Positions 15,003 to 27,400 of a stretch of 64,000 bases of DNA are shown here, piece by piece. The DNA comes from Lateolabrax maculatus. Its lineage: Eukaryota > Chordata > Actinopteri > Acropomatiformes > Lateolabracidae. The notes under the pieces were generated by a model, which made no database searches, had not been told where the DNA came from, and saw nothing but the letters and a program-made list of their open reading frames with translations. Position 1 is the first letter of the stretch, and every line of letters begins with the position of its first letter. The stretch lies in NCBI GenBank assembly GCA_031216445.1, contig CM062214.1, positions 11,773,501 through 11,837,500 of the forward strand, in the 5' to 3' direction. Position numbers and translations under genes: made by a program.

Positions 15003-15695
15003 GTTGCATTAATATGATTAACTTTGTTTTTATATGACCGACTGACAATCCTGACATTATTTTGGTTTTTAAAAAATCATGTAATAGGATCTCAGCCAAC
15101 TGAGACAACGGTTTATGTACCCAGCTGGGACTCTTTCTACTCGCCTGCTTGAAAAGTGTCTGTGTGCGCTCGCGTGTCCATGGAGATGATCCTCCCTCAG
15201 CTCCTCTGGAATGTTTGCAATGTGCTCAAAGAAGAAGAAGATCAGCTCAAGTACCTGGGGTCTGTGCTCGGGCCTGCTGCGGGCCCCCGGCTGTATGACT
15301 GTCTGAGCCTGTGATTCAGCCTGCTGACACAGAAAACAAGCACATCTGGAAGGAAGCACACAACACTGGCATGCATACGGGCACAACTAACTGCCGTATA
15401 CTGCATAATAACTTACTGCGCTGGTACCACGAGCTAGGACAAGCTGCATTCATTAGACTCTGTCACAAAGTTATGTGCATGAAGATTTTGTTTCCTCTGG
15501 GTGAAAAAAGGAGGGGGGGGGGGACCTGAAGGACTTTGTGTGGTGGTTTGAAATAAGCCAGGCGGAAAGAGTGAGGGAGGCACACATGTGAACAGTTAAA
15601 AGGGTGATTCAACAACCTCTTTGATATCCACCATTAGTGTGATTACAGCTGGCATGGTCCCTGGTTAAAAAATGGCTTTCTTGTGCAGAGGAATG

Positions 15696-15731
<36 letters not shown>

Positions 15732-16761
15732 ACTAATTAGGAAAATGAAACTTTCATTTTCCATTTAGCTAACAAATGAAGTTGACAGTGATGTTAACAG
15801 TGAAGACAGATGCGCGGCAGGAAGGGCGAGATGTGGGTGAAATGCAGAGGGCGGGAAATTGTGCGAGGCAGGAAAGGAGGAAAGGTTGTGAGTCTGGTTT
15901 GGACCTGCAGACCTCAGTTTAGCATTGTGTTTAATCCCTGGTGTCGGCAGCCTGTTGTAAATCTCTTTGCAGTATTCGGCATTAACAGACATGCCTAGAG
16001 CGTAGTGCCCAGCTGCAACACCCCCCCCCCCCCCCCCAACCTCTAAACACACATGTTCACATACTAGCCAGCACATTAACATGCCCTGCTTTTCCCTATA
16101 CAATAGTCAGTGCACATATTGACCCCCCCCCCACGTCCCTATTAGAGCTGCAGCAAGCAGTTATTCTGGAAAAAGCATCCAGATACACCTGCCTAAACCT
16201 CTCCTGCTTCTCTGCCACTGTGTAGTGACCTGGCAGGGAGAAGCATTAACACTGATACTGACACACACACTGCAAGCCATTAAAAGTAGATGTGAGTACA
16301 AATCAGGCCACTATTTGAACAAGATGCACTCATCCCGCTCTATGGAGATGTACCAACTGTAGCGGTGCACCCTGGAGTTGGCCATGTACTAAAAAAAAAA
16401 TCGTAAAAGAAACCAGATGAGGTGCGGAATAGGGAGAGGCTGGAAAGAATTAGACCTTCAATAGTCTGAACATCGACTTTCCCTCTGATGTGCTCGTAAG
16501 TCTAGAAACCAGAAATCAGACACAGAGCTGGGCCCATGGTGGAACTAATAAGGAGAGGATGCTTCCAAGAGGGTCAAATTAAAGGCTGATGTGGGTATGC
16601 GAAGTGAAAGCATAGAGTGTAATGCAAAATAATACAGCCTATCTCAAGGCATTAGATACGCTGCACCTGTATTTCTTCTTTTGAATACTTTTCACAGTTA
16701 CAAATTCAACCTCAACCTCAAAAACTGTAAACTAGGCTCTCCCCTGAGAGCCAAGCACTCA
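15003..16761. other. Gene-free sequence before the fjx1 3' end
   Basis: Holds the CA and C homopolymer tracts and no supported coding sequence. Part of it may be fjx1 3' UTR if the true poly(A) site is further away than 16762. Confidence 0.5.
15702..15727. repeat. (CA)n microsatellite
   Basis: About 13 CA units. Nearby homopolymers are a C-run at 16020-16037 and a short one near 16124-16132. Confidence 0.9.
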
Positions 16762-16767
16762 TTTATT
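16762..16767 (-). terminator. Candidate poly(A) signal of fjx1
   Basis: TTTATT on the plus strand reads AATAAA on the minus strand, about 1.2 kb downstream of the fjx1 stop. I saw no closer canonical AATAAA on that strand. A 3' UTR of this size is plausible, but a variant signal closer to the stop cannot be excluded. Confidence 0.3.
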
Positions 16768-17945
16768 GTGGGCTTGGCTTCCCAGCCGCACATGCCCCCA
16801 CAAAAGGGGTTTTCTTACTTCTCAGCCGAACAGCTTGAACCAATAAGCCATCCAGCCTTGGCCGTAGGTTGACCGTTTATATTATTAGAGTGACGAATAC
16901 TCTGTGTTCTGAAGTTCTGATATAGTTAGGGAACAGTAAACCCCTTTTCAGTGGATGTCAAATGATGTCAGTTGTCTCCTTCAGTTCATCATTCTGGGTG
17001 AGATTATACAGGGGATTAGAGATTCCTGTTGTAGCGTGCCTGTGGCTGACAGAATGGCTCCTGGGGAACAGTGTGCCGGTACAAGATGTTTCTACAGCAC
17101 AATGAGAGCTGTGTGATGGGCAAATAGAGAGGCTTGAAAAATCCCAGCGCTCCACACAGACTTGGTAAATATTTGATGTACTCTAATAAGGCAGTTAAGC
17201 ACAAACTGCATACAAAACAAAAATACCGACAAGAGTTAAATTAAATTACAGTGCATTTATCAAAAAAGGGACAAGAGATTTTGGAATGTTACAATGCACA
17301 TTAAATTATCGGAGCATCAGATTTCCAAAACAGGCTGACAGACAATATTTACAACACACTTACAACATGTACAATGGACGTGATACACCTGTGGCTTTAA
17401 GGCTGAACACGCAATCCAAACACAATTACAAGAGTGCAGGTGCTGCTATGACCATGTTCTGTGAAAACGATATTCCATAAAAAAGCGAGCCAGATCTCAA
17501 CAGAAATACAGTATTCAAGAATCAACTTATGTTAAGGCTTAGAAGTTTATCATTAGGATCACCGAACACAAGGCAGGAATCCAAGCACACATATGAAGGG
17601 GGCTGCATTATGGTACTCTAGTCACAAATATAGCCTAGGCTACTCTTTACAATTAATCCTATTCGGGTGAGCATCAGTGGGGTGAAGTAAAGACAGGATA
17701 AACTGGCTTTGACCATTCCTCTCTGTGAGGCATACAGTGGAAATCTCAGCAGGGAGCTTATAAACATGTGTCAAATGTACTCATTTATAAAGTAGGCAAC
17801 ACATTCTATTCACAGGAGGTAGTTCAGCTGGATATTCAAGACAGTTTTGTGTAGTGCGCATCAGCCGAGCACAGGTGTGCCGCTCGCGTCTGCAGAGCTC
17901 ATTACTGTGCAGGCAACAGATCCATCACCTGTGCGCGCTGAGCGT

Positions 17946-19205
17946 TCACAGCTGGCCGTACTTTGCCTTGCAGTGCAAGATGTGTTTGTGCAGTCTGTCT
18001 ATCCTGTCCTGGAGAACGCCGGCGTGCTCGTCCGAGAGAAACCCCAGTTCCCGGGAGAGGGGCTCGCTGTCCCTGTAGAGCTCCAGCAGCCTCCTCCGGG
18101 AGTCCCCGCGCCTGTGCAGCTCCGCCACGCGCTGCGCCGTCCTCCTTCTGAACACGCACACGGAGCCGAGCACCGCGCCGTGGTACTTCTCCCACATGCC
18201 CAGCACCCGGAACCCGTGCACCAGTCCGGCCTCGTTGTCTATGAAGACCAGGTCACCGCGGGGCGCGCGGAGGAGGTTGTTGGTGTCCCTCTCCATCACG
18301 CGCGGGTCCCACTGCAGGCTGAACAGGTTGCTGACGAGCCGGTCGAAGTTGGCGGTCAGGTAGTCCAAGGCGATCAGGTCGCTCCACTGCACCAGCTCCA
18401 GGAGCTCCGGCGTCGTCTTGTTGCGGAGCTCCCGGAGCAGCGGGTGCAGGCCGCCGCTCTCCTGCCGGAGCGGCGCCGGCGTCACCACGCCGGTCAGGTT
18501 GGAGACCCACTCGGTGAGGGAGACCACGGCCCGGTCGCTCCACTGCAGCCCGCCCACCCGCGCCCTCACGGCCGCCCACTGGTCGCCGTCGCCGCCGCCG
18601 CCGCCGCCCAGCTGGGACAGCGTCAGCGGCGGCAGGTTCGTGATGCCCAGCAGGGCGGCGAGGTAGTACGTCAGCGTCTCCCCCTGCACCTGATCCGCGT
18701 TGATGCCGTAGCGCACGCACGCCCTGGTCCCGTCCGCGAAGGTGGCGAGCTGGTTGGAGACCCGGCCGCAGCCGGGCTCCAGCCTCACGATCGGGCGCGC
18801 CCGGGCTCTCTCCCGCCAGGCCCGCGCGTACTCCTCCGTGAAGCCCACGGGGACCAGCTCCTCCAGCCGCTCGCTCCAAAAGATCCCGTCCTCCACGGGG
18901 GGGCCCGGCGCGGCCGGCCCCTCGCCGTGCCCGTCCGCTCGGTGACCTCGGCTCCCCGTGCGGTTGCGCGCCTCGAGCCGCCCCCCCAGGCGCGGCCCCT
19001 GCGCCGGCGGCACGGCGAGCAGCACCCGGAAAGTTTTGGCGGAGAGGTCCGCGGGGAGACCCGGGTGGAGGGAGCCTGCGCCCGGCGCCGAGAACCTCCG
19101 CCTGTGCCGCTCCAGCCGGCTCTCCAGCGCGCTCCAGGCGTAGAAAACACTTGCGAGGGCGCACAGGAAGAGAAGGGCGAAGAAGTTTGCCGTGACAGCC
19201 CTCAT
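17946..19205 (-). CDS. fjx1: Four-jointed box kinase 1 (Fjx1), single exon, 419 aa
   Basis: Vertebrate homologue of Drosophila Four-jointed, a Golgi kinase that phosphorylates cadherin domains of Fat and Dachsous; the role of the vertebrate protein is less certain. The minus-strand frame is open from 19301, but codons before 19205 contain no ATG. The first in-frame ATG is at 19205-19203 with G at -3, giving 419 residues (human FJX1 is about 437). Residues 4-23 form a hydrophobic type II signal anchor. The middle carries ACVRYGIN, as in the human protein. The C-terminal half has the kinase-like core: DYLTANFDRLVSNLFSLQWD, then IDNEAGLVHG with the DNE motif at D323-E325 that fly Fj needs for activity. 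The C-terminus reads HILHCKAKYG. Three N-glycosylation sequons (NRT, NLT, NKT) are present. Six glycines (about 200-205, coded by a GGC repeat) look like a lineage-specific expansion. No introns, as in other vertebrates. Frame and family are clear; the start is strongly favoured. Confidence 0.95.
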   Translation of the reverse strand: MRAVTANFFALLFLCALASVFYAWSALESRLERHRRRFSAPGAGSLHPGLPADLSAKTFRVLLAVPPAQGPRLGGRLEARNRTGSRGHRADGHGEGPAAPGPPVEDGIFWSERLEELVPVGFTEEYARAWRERARARPIVRLEPGCGRVSNQLATFADGTRACVRYGINADQVQGETLTYYLAALLGITNLPPLTLSQLGGGGGGDGDQWAAVRARVGGLQWSDRAVVSLTEWVSNLTGVVTPAPLRQESGGLHPLLRELRNKTTPELLELVQWSDLIALDYLTANFDRLVSNLFSLQWDPRVMERDTNNLLRAPRGDLVFIDNEAGLVHGFRVLGMWEKYHGAVLGSVCVFRRRTAQRVAELHRRGDSRRRLLELYRDSEPLSRELGFLSDEHAGVLQDRIDRLHKHILHCKAKYGQL

Positions 19206-19740
19206 GGCGAAGACCACCCGTCCCCGTCGTCCCCGTCCCCACTCCGGAGACCCGCAGAGGGGGGGGGAGGCTTTGAAGGAGATACGGGAAGAACCGATCA
19301 ATTTATTTCAATCCACGGATGAGCCGGAGCGCCGCGCGTCCCGTAGCCTGCGCGCCCTCCCCCCTCCTCCTCCTCCTCCTCCTCCTCCCGAGCCCCGCGG
19401 GCTCACAGGCGGACTGTTTGAGATCGCAGGGGGGACAGGGTCTCCGCGGCGCCGTCAGTCTCATCTCCCGTCCCGCGCGGATGCCTCGACGTACCCTTCC
19501 TCTGCGGGAAACCGAGGGGGCATTTCGGATCGCCGCGGCGGATATCCTCTATCGAGCGTTCTCCGTTGCAGCCCGGCGGCGCTGTGGGGGCTTTCTGTCC
19601 GCGTACACCTCTCCGCCTCTCATCCTGCTCTCCCTCTCTCCCTCTCTCTCTCTCCCTCTCTCTCTCTCCACCGGGCGCTGGGTGAGTTTGATTTGTGGTG
19701 GTGTCGGCTCTCAGAGAGACACTAGGCGGTGAGACACGTG
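17950..19740. promoter_or_regulatory. CpG island spanning fjx1 and its promoter
   Basis: This stretch is very rich in CG dinucleotides and GC overall, against AT-rich surroundings on both sides. It covers the whole fjx1 coding exon and about 500 bases upstream of its ATG. The upstream part (19206-19740) holds a CCT-repeat tract near 19369-19388, a CT-rich tract at 19629-19669 and a CACGTG E-box at 19735-19740. No convincing TATA box is seen on the minus strand. This fits a CpG-island promoter for fjx1 starting somewhere in 19250-19740; the exact start is not visible. Confidence 0.6.
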
Positions 19741-19813
19741 ACTCCAGTCCCGAAACGGTGGGCGGATCGTGGGAAGGAGGGTTCAGAGAGGAGCGGGGCA
19801 AGTGCACCGCGCG

Positions 19814-19828
19814 TGTGTGTGCGTGTGC

Positions 19829-19859
<31 letters not shown>

Positions 19860-19860
19860 A
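19814..19860. repeat. (GT)n/(GC) microsatellite upstream of fjx1
   Basis: GTGTGTGTGCGTGTGCGTGCG followed by a pure GT run, just outside the CpG island on the upstream side of fjx1. Confidence 0.9.
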
Positions 19861-20257
19861 TGTGAAAGGATTGTGTGGTATTGGCAAAGGCAGCCGTTAT
19901 GATAATTGATACCTAGGGCAGAAATACTTTGGAAACAATGTCACCATTTGAAACAAATTATTTCCTGCCTGTGTACCGAGCGGAATATCCCGTGTCAACG
20001 AGGCAAAGGCAGGCAGGCGTGCGGCGGAGGGTGAGCCTGCCCGGGCAGAGTTGCAGAGTTTACCCAAATCTGTGCAAAGTGTTCGCCCACCTTTTTTTTT
20101 TTATTCGATTTCTAATTTATGATCACCATTAGGGCTCACAGAGGGCCCTAAGTAGTATCAGCACTTTCTCTTTCATTGTTTTGGCTCTGTAGTCCAGCAC
20201 ATTGGATTTGAAATTAAAGTATAACTGTGGGGTTTTTTTTTTTTGGTTTAATGGGTG

Positions 20258-20375
20258 TTTTTTTTTTTTTTTTTTTTTTTTACTTATTTAGCCAGGAGAG
20301 GCAGGGGATGACATGCAGCAAAGGGCCTCAGGTCAGACTCAAACCCGGGCTGCCCCTAAAAGGTTGACTTTTAAC
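20258..20375 (-). mobile_element. tRNA-derived SINE fragment with A-tail, minus strand
   Basis: Read on the minus strand, a tRNA-like head with a B-box (GGTTTGAGTCT, 20345-20335) is followed by GCCCTTTGCTGCATGTCATC, a pyrimidine-rich stretch, TAAATAAGT and a 24-base A-tail (T-run 20258-20281 on the plus strand). This order and wording match a common teleost SINE as I remember it. The 5' end and A-box are missing or degraded. Confidence 0.5.
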
Positions 20376-23300
20376 TTTAAGGCTGTGTGAGGGTGTTTAG
20401 TTGGTGAATAGCGTAGGACGGATTGCACTTTTTGTACACCCACAATTTTAGAACAATGATCCAAAACTAATTTATGCCCCAACAAAGGAATGTTTCTGTC
20501 TAGCCAAGTTAGTCACCTGATAGCTATCCAAGGGATCATAGGCCTCACTGCTGATAACCACTGAAGGCAAAAAGCTCCTATAACAAGCCACAAGTGAAGA
20601 TAACTGCAGTAAAGGCTTTATTTCGGTTCATTTTAAAGACCCTCACATGTAATTATCAGCATTTCAAACAATCTATGACGTGACATTAATTGCATTTTGT
20701 GCATGTAAATAATCATTTAGGTGTATTTTTAAAAGTTGCCTTAATTTAAATGAATTCTGTTTAGACTTAAAGGTGCAAAGACGTTTTCCTCCATTTCTTG
20801 TATTTATTTCCAATTATATTCAAAATTTGCCTGAAATTAAACTTTGACAGAAAATATTACATGATCCACTTACTGGATTTTTACTGGAGCTTTCTACCAT
20901 AGCTCACCGTTTCCAGCAGCAGATGGAGTTTGCTCACTCATGACATACTTGATAAAAAACCTTGTTTCAGTATTTAATAGTTCACGCTCCTGTTTTGTAT
21001 TCTTAGAGACCAACGTTGTTTCAATTTCTGCTGTTAAGTATTTGATCATTTTCCTATGAAAACCCGGGGCACAATAAAGTCAACTGCTTGTGTCATCCTT
21101 GGCCATGCTTTTGTTAAACCAAATGTAACATGCACACAAACCCCTTTATACACATCTCCCTCATTAAATGATTCCTCATTAGCATCCCCCCACACTCTTT
21201 ACCATTCGACTCATGTTTTCGCCCTGTATCTTGAACCTCAGTTTCCTAATCAAATTAATTGGGTCATTTTTATAGCGACATGCTGGCATGCTAAATTGCC
21301 TGAGTCGAAAAACAGCCGCAGACAAGAATACTCAATTACACCCAGTAAACTAGAGGTCCACTAATGTATGCTTGAAACGCCTGAAGCTCTGAAACTGTTA
21401 TCTCCATGCTGATATTCGTACTATTTTACAGCGTGAAGAGAAACACACTGAAATACACAAAACCCATCAATACTAGTATATCTTTTAATATCTAACATCA
21501 TGCAGGGATTGGCAGGAGACCACTTATTGTACACAGGCAGGTGAAATGATTCTGATGTGATCATATTGCTCATGTGGCCTTCACCAATAATTTGTTCAAT
21601 TCCCAGCCTGTGTTTGATTCTGCAATGCAGATTGACAGCGGCGGCGGCGAGAGGGAACAAGAAATCACAATCAATGCACGAGTAGAGAAACATTTACAAG
21701 TCCTAGAATCTCAAGAAATGGTTTGGTGCATGGCTGAGCATGTTTTTCTAGGCAAAAGAGTGGGTCCTTGCGGAGGTGGGTTTTTCTTCCATCTTGTGTC
21801 AGAGCTGTTTAAAACAAATTAGCCTTTGCAAATTGCACACTCTGCCTGTGTCCTAGAAATGCAGATTGTTAGGGATACTAAGTAGGCTTACTAAATACAA
21901 CCAAGTATAGACAGCTATAGAATGGATACTTTGAGTTTGAATTAATGTGTACATCAGTATGGCATGTTATCTCTCTGCTTGTTCTCTAGCCAGGTCTAGC
22001 TGCTTCCCCTCACTTTCCCCTTTAAAGCTGAGTAACAGCAAGACTTCCACGGTCTAGACATAGGAAATGAAGAAGGCTTAAGTGCATTGCTGGAATTCTG
22101 TCTGATGTGTGTTGCTTTTTAGGAGTGTGGGGTAACTGCATTTACTTGCTCAGAAAGGGTGTCCCTTTCTTGCGGGGCGCAAGTGCGGGCATGTTCTCAT
22201 ATCAAACCTATCCGTTTCTTGCCATGTGCTATCTGCAGGTCAGCGAGCCTCTGAGCAAACCCCCCCCCCCCCCACATTCCTCACTCTGCTTTCCTCGTAA
22301 ATCCCACAGCAGTCCCAGGAGGGCCGTAGCACAGGGAAAGCCTTTCTCCACCAGTCATGGCTGTCCGTGGTGGTCAAGCTCTGCAGTGACACAAGAGAGC
22401 CCAGACCGTCTGTCATTCTGTCCGCAGCCTCACAGTATACCCATCACCGACCGTCTGACCACGCCACAGCTGTGATACAATCTCGGGTTCTCTGTGTGGT
22501 GCCTGTCTGCCTGTGCGGATGGACAGGGCGAGTCAAAGGAGACATGAAGGGATGGGGACGGAGGAGGAGAAAGTGCAGGCTTTTGTCACTTCCCTCCTAG
22601 TCTAAGGTTAGTTCACGCTGAGCAATAACTCATAGGTCCCTTGACACTCTGCAGCACTCTGTTTCCTGGACTGAATAATGAATGTGCGGGGCTTCCATTA
22701 GCGTTGAAAGCTACGATTATTTCACAGGGCCTGACAATTACTCATGCTCAGGGAATCAGGGACAGGGCGGGGGACATCCATGGGGATGAATTCATCGCCT
22801 CCTGGTTGATGTCTATGATGAAGATATCTGTGTGAGCGTGCAAGAATGTGTGTTCTTTGGACCTGCTCATATTTAAACCAGCATTATAAGCAGATAATAA
22901 GAGGGAGGTATGGTGATTTGATTTAGTATTCTAGCGGTGAGTACGTGTGCACACTGAACTGGCACCTTTTTTTTTAATCCAGAAAGTTGGATATTGCCAT
23001 CTGTTCAAGAAGCCCAGCATGTGCTTCTATCTACTCAGAATGCTAGAATGTGGCTGCGGTAAACTTGCAGCTCAGGATGTACCATTACAATAATACTCCA
23101 GAGACAGATAAGACATTTCTTTTAACTTCTGGTGACGGAGACACGATCTTGTCAGCACTTATCTCAGCCCTTATCTCAAGTAACGCTATGGAATTGTGCA
23201 TAAAGTGCACAAAATGTACCTCTAGTCAGCACCCCTTCTTGGCTTCTTTTAGCTGGCAGATGTTGCTGGGGTTGAATGTGAGAGTTTACGCAGCTTAATT

Positions 23301-24308
23301 CTCAACCGTGGTGTTTTTAGGGTGATGCTGTTTTTAGAAGCAACAGCAGTCTCCCTCCTGGCTTTATGTTAAAAACCGGAGTCTTGGAGGCAGCGGGCAG
23401 AAACAAGCAGCCTATGCAGAATCAAACCGAAGCTGCTCCTACATTGAGGGATCCGCTGCACCGCTGGGACCTGAGCATGGCACACAGCCACCAAAATGCT
23501 GCCCTTTTTTTTCCGCCATTCACTGCGGTTTCATTAGTTTGCCTTTGCCAATTTCCTGAAACGTAGGCTCAAGGCTTTTAGCGATGTCTGGTCAGTTACT
23601 AATTGCTAATGAATGAGTTATTGTTAATGAAGGCTGAATTAGTCTCTCAGCCATGGAGGAAAAGCAGGAGGCTTGTCTTATTGATGTACCATACGCCCCC
23701 TCTCCATCTGGTCTCCATGCAGCAGCAGTCAAAGAGAGGGTTTTGAACCAGCAGAGGAGTGGGCCATTGAAATTCAGTGCTACACAAGGGAAACCCTCTT
23801 ACAAGACCGAGATCGGGAGGGGAGGAAGGAGATGTACTGTCGAGCCACTCGATTAAAGAATCAGTGTCCAATCTCCCGGATTACACCCCTTGACCTGCCA
23901 CGCCAAATCCCCTATTAAATAAGTCAAGAATTGAATTCTTTTTACTTTCTCTTCTGCTAACTGGCTTATTGACTCAAGGGTGCTCAGTGCTTTGTGGCGA
24001 GGTTTGACTTTAAATTGGCTAAAGGGAGGGCTTAAGAAAATCTGATCATTATTAGGAAAGTCATGACATTCAAAGCCTTGGTGTGGTTTTTCCAGATGAA
24101 ATGCGCTGTGTGATATGGTTTTGCCCCAGCTCTTGTGGAGGTCACACGGTCAGTTAAGATTAGAGATGGTGGTTGAATGTCCTCCTAACGTTTCAGCGAA
24201 ACATTTAGCGTCTTCAAGTTTAATGGGCGAGCAGCGTGAAGTGCTCGCTCTCATCATATCACATTGGAATGAATCTTGTGCATGTGTGAGGGAGGAGTGC
24301 TGCGGTTC

Positions 24309-24490
24309 AGAATCAGAATTAGATTTATGGCCAAGTAGGTTTTCACACTCAAGGGATTTGTCTTGGACTATTGGTGCAACAGTAGACATAACAAGTATAA
24401 ATAATAGAAATACAAGAAAGATAAGCAAGTACTGCAAGAGAAGAAGTAAGTGTAAAATAGAACATTGACAATAAAATATGAAGAAATATT
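24309..24490. mobile_element. Possible teleost interspersed repeat ('CAGAATCAG...GGCCAAGTA')
   Basis: CAGAATCAGAATTAG, TTATGGCCAAGTAGG and CACACTCAAGGGATTTGTCTTGG followed by an A-rich, AATAGAAATA-type tail resemble a frequent fish repeat family from memory. Identification is by remembered phrases only. Confidence 0.35.
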
Positions 24491-27400
24491 ATAAATATGA
24501 TAAGAAATCTACATCTGCTTCCTCAACTCCTCCCCGCCCTCTCCAGATTTCAAACTGGTTTTAGCAACCACTAATGAAAAACATTTAGGCTTTTCAGCAT
24601 ATGGCAGCAGTTTACACAGAGGATTGAGGGAATTCAGTCAAATTCTTTTGAACAGATGTATGGAGATGTGCATATCCGCGTGATTTATTTTAATCAAATC
24701 TCCGGATAAGCCATTCTTTCTTCTTTCTGCACCATGCTCAGCTCATGTACAGTGCTGATAACAACTAGGCTAAATTAACTTGTGGGCATTTTGCTCTGTA
24801 GATGATAAGAAGTTCATATTTCATATGGATAAATTGACAGTCTAAATTACATAAACAGTCCTGTGCAGTGCCATATTATATACATATTTATTTGGCTTAT
24901 GGTGAGCCCTGAAAACACATGCAAGTTTATGAGAGACTGGACTAGATATAAGCTGGACATGAGTTGAAAAAAGAAATGAGAGAGAGCTGCTCAAAGTGTG
25001 ACAGCTCAGGCAGCGGTAGTTATCAGCTGTTACAGATCTAGATATAATAGGTAGACATAACCTATATATAGTACATTGGTTACATTTATCTATTAGAAAA
25101 TTAATTAATTTTCTGCTCAAAACCACATTTTGTTCATTAAACACCAACTCTTCATTTCAAAATGCAAAAAACGTTCTCTACGTACACTAACTCTATCACA
25201 GCAAACCTGACTCAAAATCAAATCCTTCTTTAAAGAATGTACAATAAAGAAAAATAGTAAGCGACAGAATAGCTGCAGTAAATGGCAGCTAGTGATCAAC
25301 AAATAATCCAACATACATGGCCTTGGTTCCAATTGTGTACAAATAAAATCCACAACTACAGTTAAAAAAAAAGGCACACAAGGGAACAAACAAAAATGCA
25401 CAGTCCTGTTCTAATCTATACAATCTTCAGCATTTGGCCACATGTTCTCATACACATCACGTCTTACGTCGCGTGAACTTTGGTTAGAAACATTTGGCAT
25501 GCCTTATCCAACCCTGGCAGTCTCCAGCTGAGATGTTCAGGAGGGACATTTGGTCATGTGGCCGATGATCATATACTTTCCACATCCAGGCAAAAAATTC
25601 CTCAGTGGGGTATAGGACGGGTGAGTAGGTAATTAATGAGTAAATCAGCTATTTTTCAATTTTTCAATGATCTGTTCATTCAAAAATGCTTATCATCTGT
25701 TTCAATATAGCTTTGGAGCTGCCGTTGTTGCAGAAGTAGAGACTTTTTTTAACTATATTTAAGGTTTTGAACATTAGGTTTTAATTTCTGGCATGCTGTG
25801 TGCAAGAATTTATAAATAAGACAAAAAAGATCCATAAATTTGGTATTGGGTAAGCTTGTATATAAAGACAATGTAAGCATTTTTAGAAATGTGTTAATTG
25901 ACTACATATTGTGTGAAAACCACATGAATTGTGCTAATGGTATGATCCAGAACAGCCTGATATTGTGCTAATTGTGTTTAGAGTTTTGAAGATATGATTT
26001 CAGATTGGACCAAAAGGATGTAAGTGATTGTAAAAAAACTGTAAAACAGTTGATTACACCTTAAATTATGTTTTAACATTAAAAAACATCTTAACCTGGC
26101 AGCACATGAGAACATTTCTGATATTTCAGTCCTAAAATGTATTTCTCTCAGTTGCACTCCCTTTTTCCAGCTCCTCAGCAGTAGTAATAATGGTGTTGGA
26201 GGAAGGAAAGGCCAGAATCCCGGACACAAGAATGACCCCTTGGCATTTTGACCTTTTCCTTCCCAGGAGGCTGGTAGTGTTGACAGGAGCCTGGTGGGGG
26301 AAGGGTAAACAAACGAGCCGCATGAAAAAGAATTCCAGACAACGGCTCGAAAAAAAACTGAAAACCTTACTTAGTACTCACTCAGCCTCTCACTCCAAAT
26401 TAGCAACGCAATGCAGACTGTTTAAGTTAGCGGAATCTTGTTAAATATAAAAATAGTGCAGCTTGATTCAAAGAATTGTCTACTTTTGTAAAACCTTTCG
26501 GGTTTTTGGCACAGCATTTCTAAATCAGGAATAATCCCTTTACTCTTATCTTTTAATCTTTGTTCATTTCTCTGAACTGTGCTGCATAAATAACAACATC
26601 CTGCGTGTCTTGCTGAGCCTAAAATCAGTACAAGTATATAAGATAGGCTTCTCCATCTTTCAAAATCCTGGAGAGGAGGCTCAGCGATCTGGCCATTGCA
26701 TACCGGCTTTATTTCACTGGAAATCAGCTATAGAGTGGAGGCTTGATCATTTATGGCTGTGGCCTTGTGGAACTAGCCTTTTCCATAAGCATTGATGGTG
26801 AGTGTATTTTTCTTGCCTATGCTTCACTGGTGCCTGGAATCCCTAATGTGGCATGTAGATGCTCGGCACTGATAGATTTGTGTCCCTCGGGACAGGTTTG
26901 TATCACTGTTGGCTGTCAGCGCATACATTATGCCGTTTAAGCAAGAATGATCACTGCTATTAACAACAAAGCAGGCCCAATTGAATAATTTAATGTAGTG
27001 GCAGTGGCTCGTTGCTGATAAAAGAAGGGAGCGTAGAATTGATCAAACGGCCAGCCTTCACCCAGCTGTGGGAATATAAATAATAAAATAAGATCAGAGT
27101 GATTAGTTATGGTGCCCTGTTCCCGTCCGGTGTCTACTACTTACATTCCTCTCCCACTGAGATTTTCGCTATGGACATCTTGGTTCCACTTTGCTGCTTG
27201 CAATGGCAAATCAATACGTTCCATAACAGATGGAAGTGGGAACGATGGGATGCACTTCATGTGAAATCCTAGAAAGTGATGTGCTGCAGGAAAGATGTCC
27301 TATTTTTCTCTCTCTCCTCGCCTTAATCTGTACAGGTTTTTGTAAGTTCCAAGAAAGACATACCATCTCTTCCACATCAGGCCTGTTTATAAGTCTTTAA

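Noticed and set aside
18253..19242. 329-codon minus-strand frame overlapping fjx1
   Set aside because: Frame shadow of fjx1 with Ala/Gly/Arg-rich low-complexity product and no kinase motifs.
17847..19322. 491-codon open frame on the plus strand, the longest in the window
   Set aside because: It is antisense to fjx1 and exists because GC-rich codons on the minus strand rarely give stops on the other strand. The product is low complexity (Arg, Pro, Gly, Ala) with no domain, while the minus-strand frame matches Fjx1 throughout.
19192..19807. Several 130-180 codon frames on both strands just upstream of fjx1
   Set aside because: They lie in the CpG island and CT/CCT-rich tracts, give low-complexity products, and show no splice-linked or family evidence.
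25095..25114. Perfect 20-base palindrome made of A/T-rich sequence
   Set aside because: Short, almost purely A/T, and with no flanking motif or partner; chance is plausible in this AT-rich stretch.
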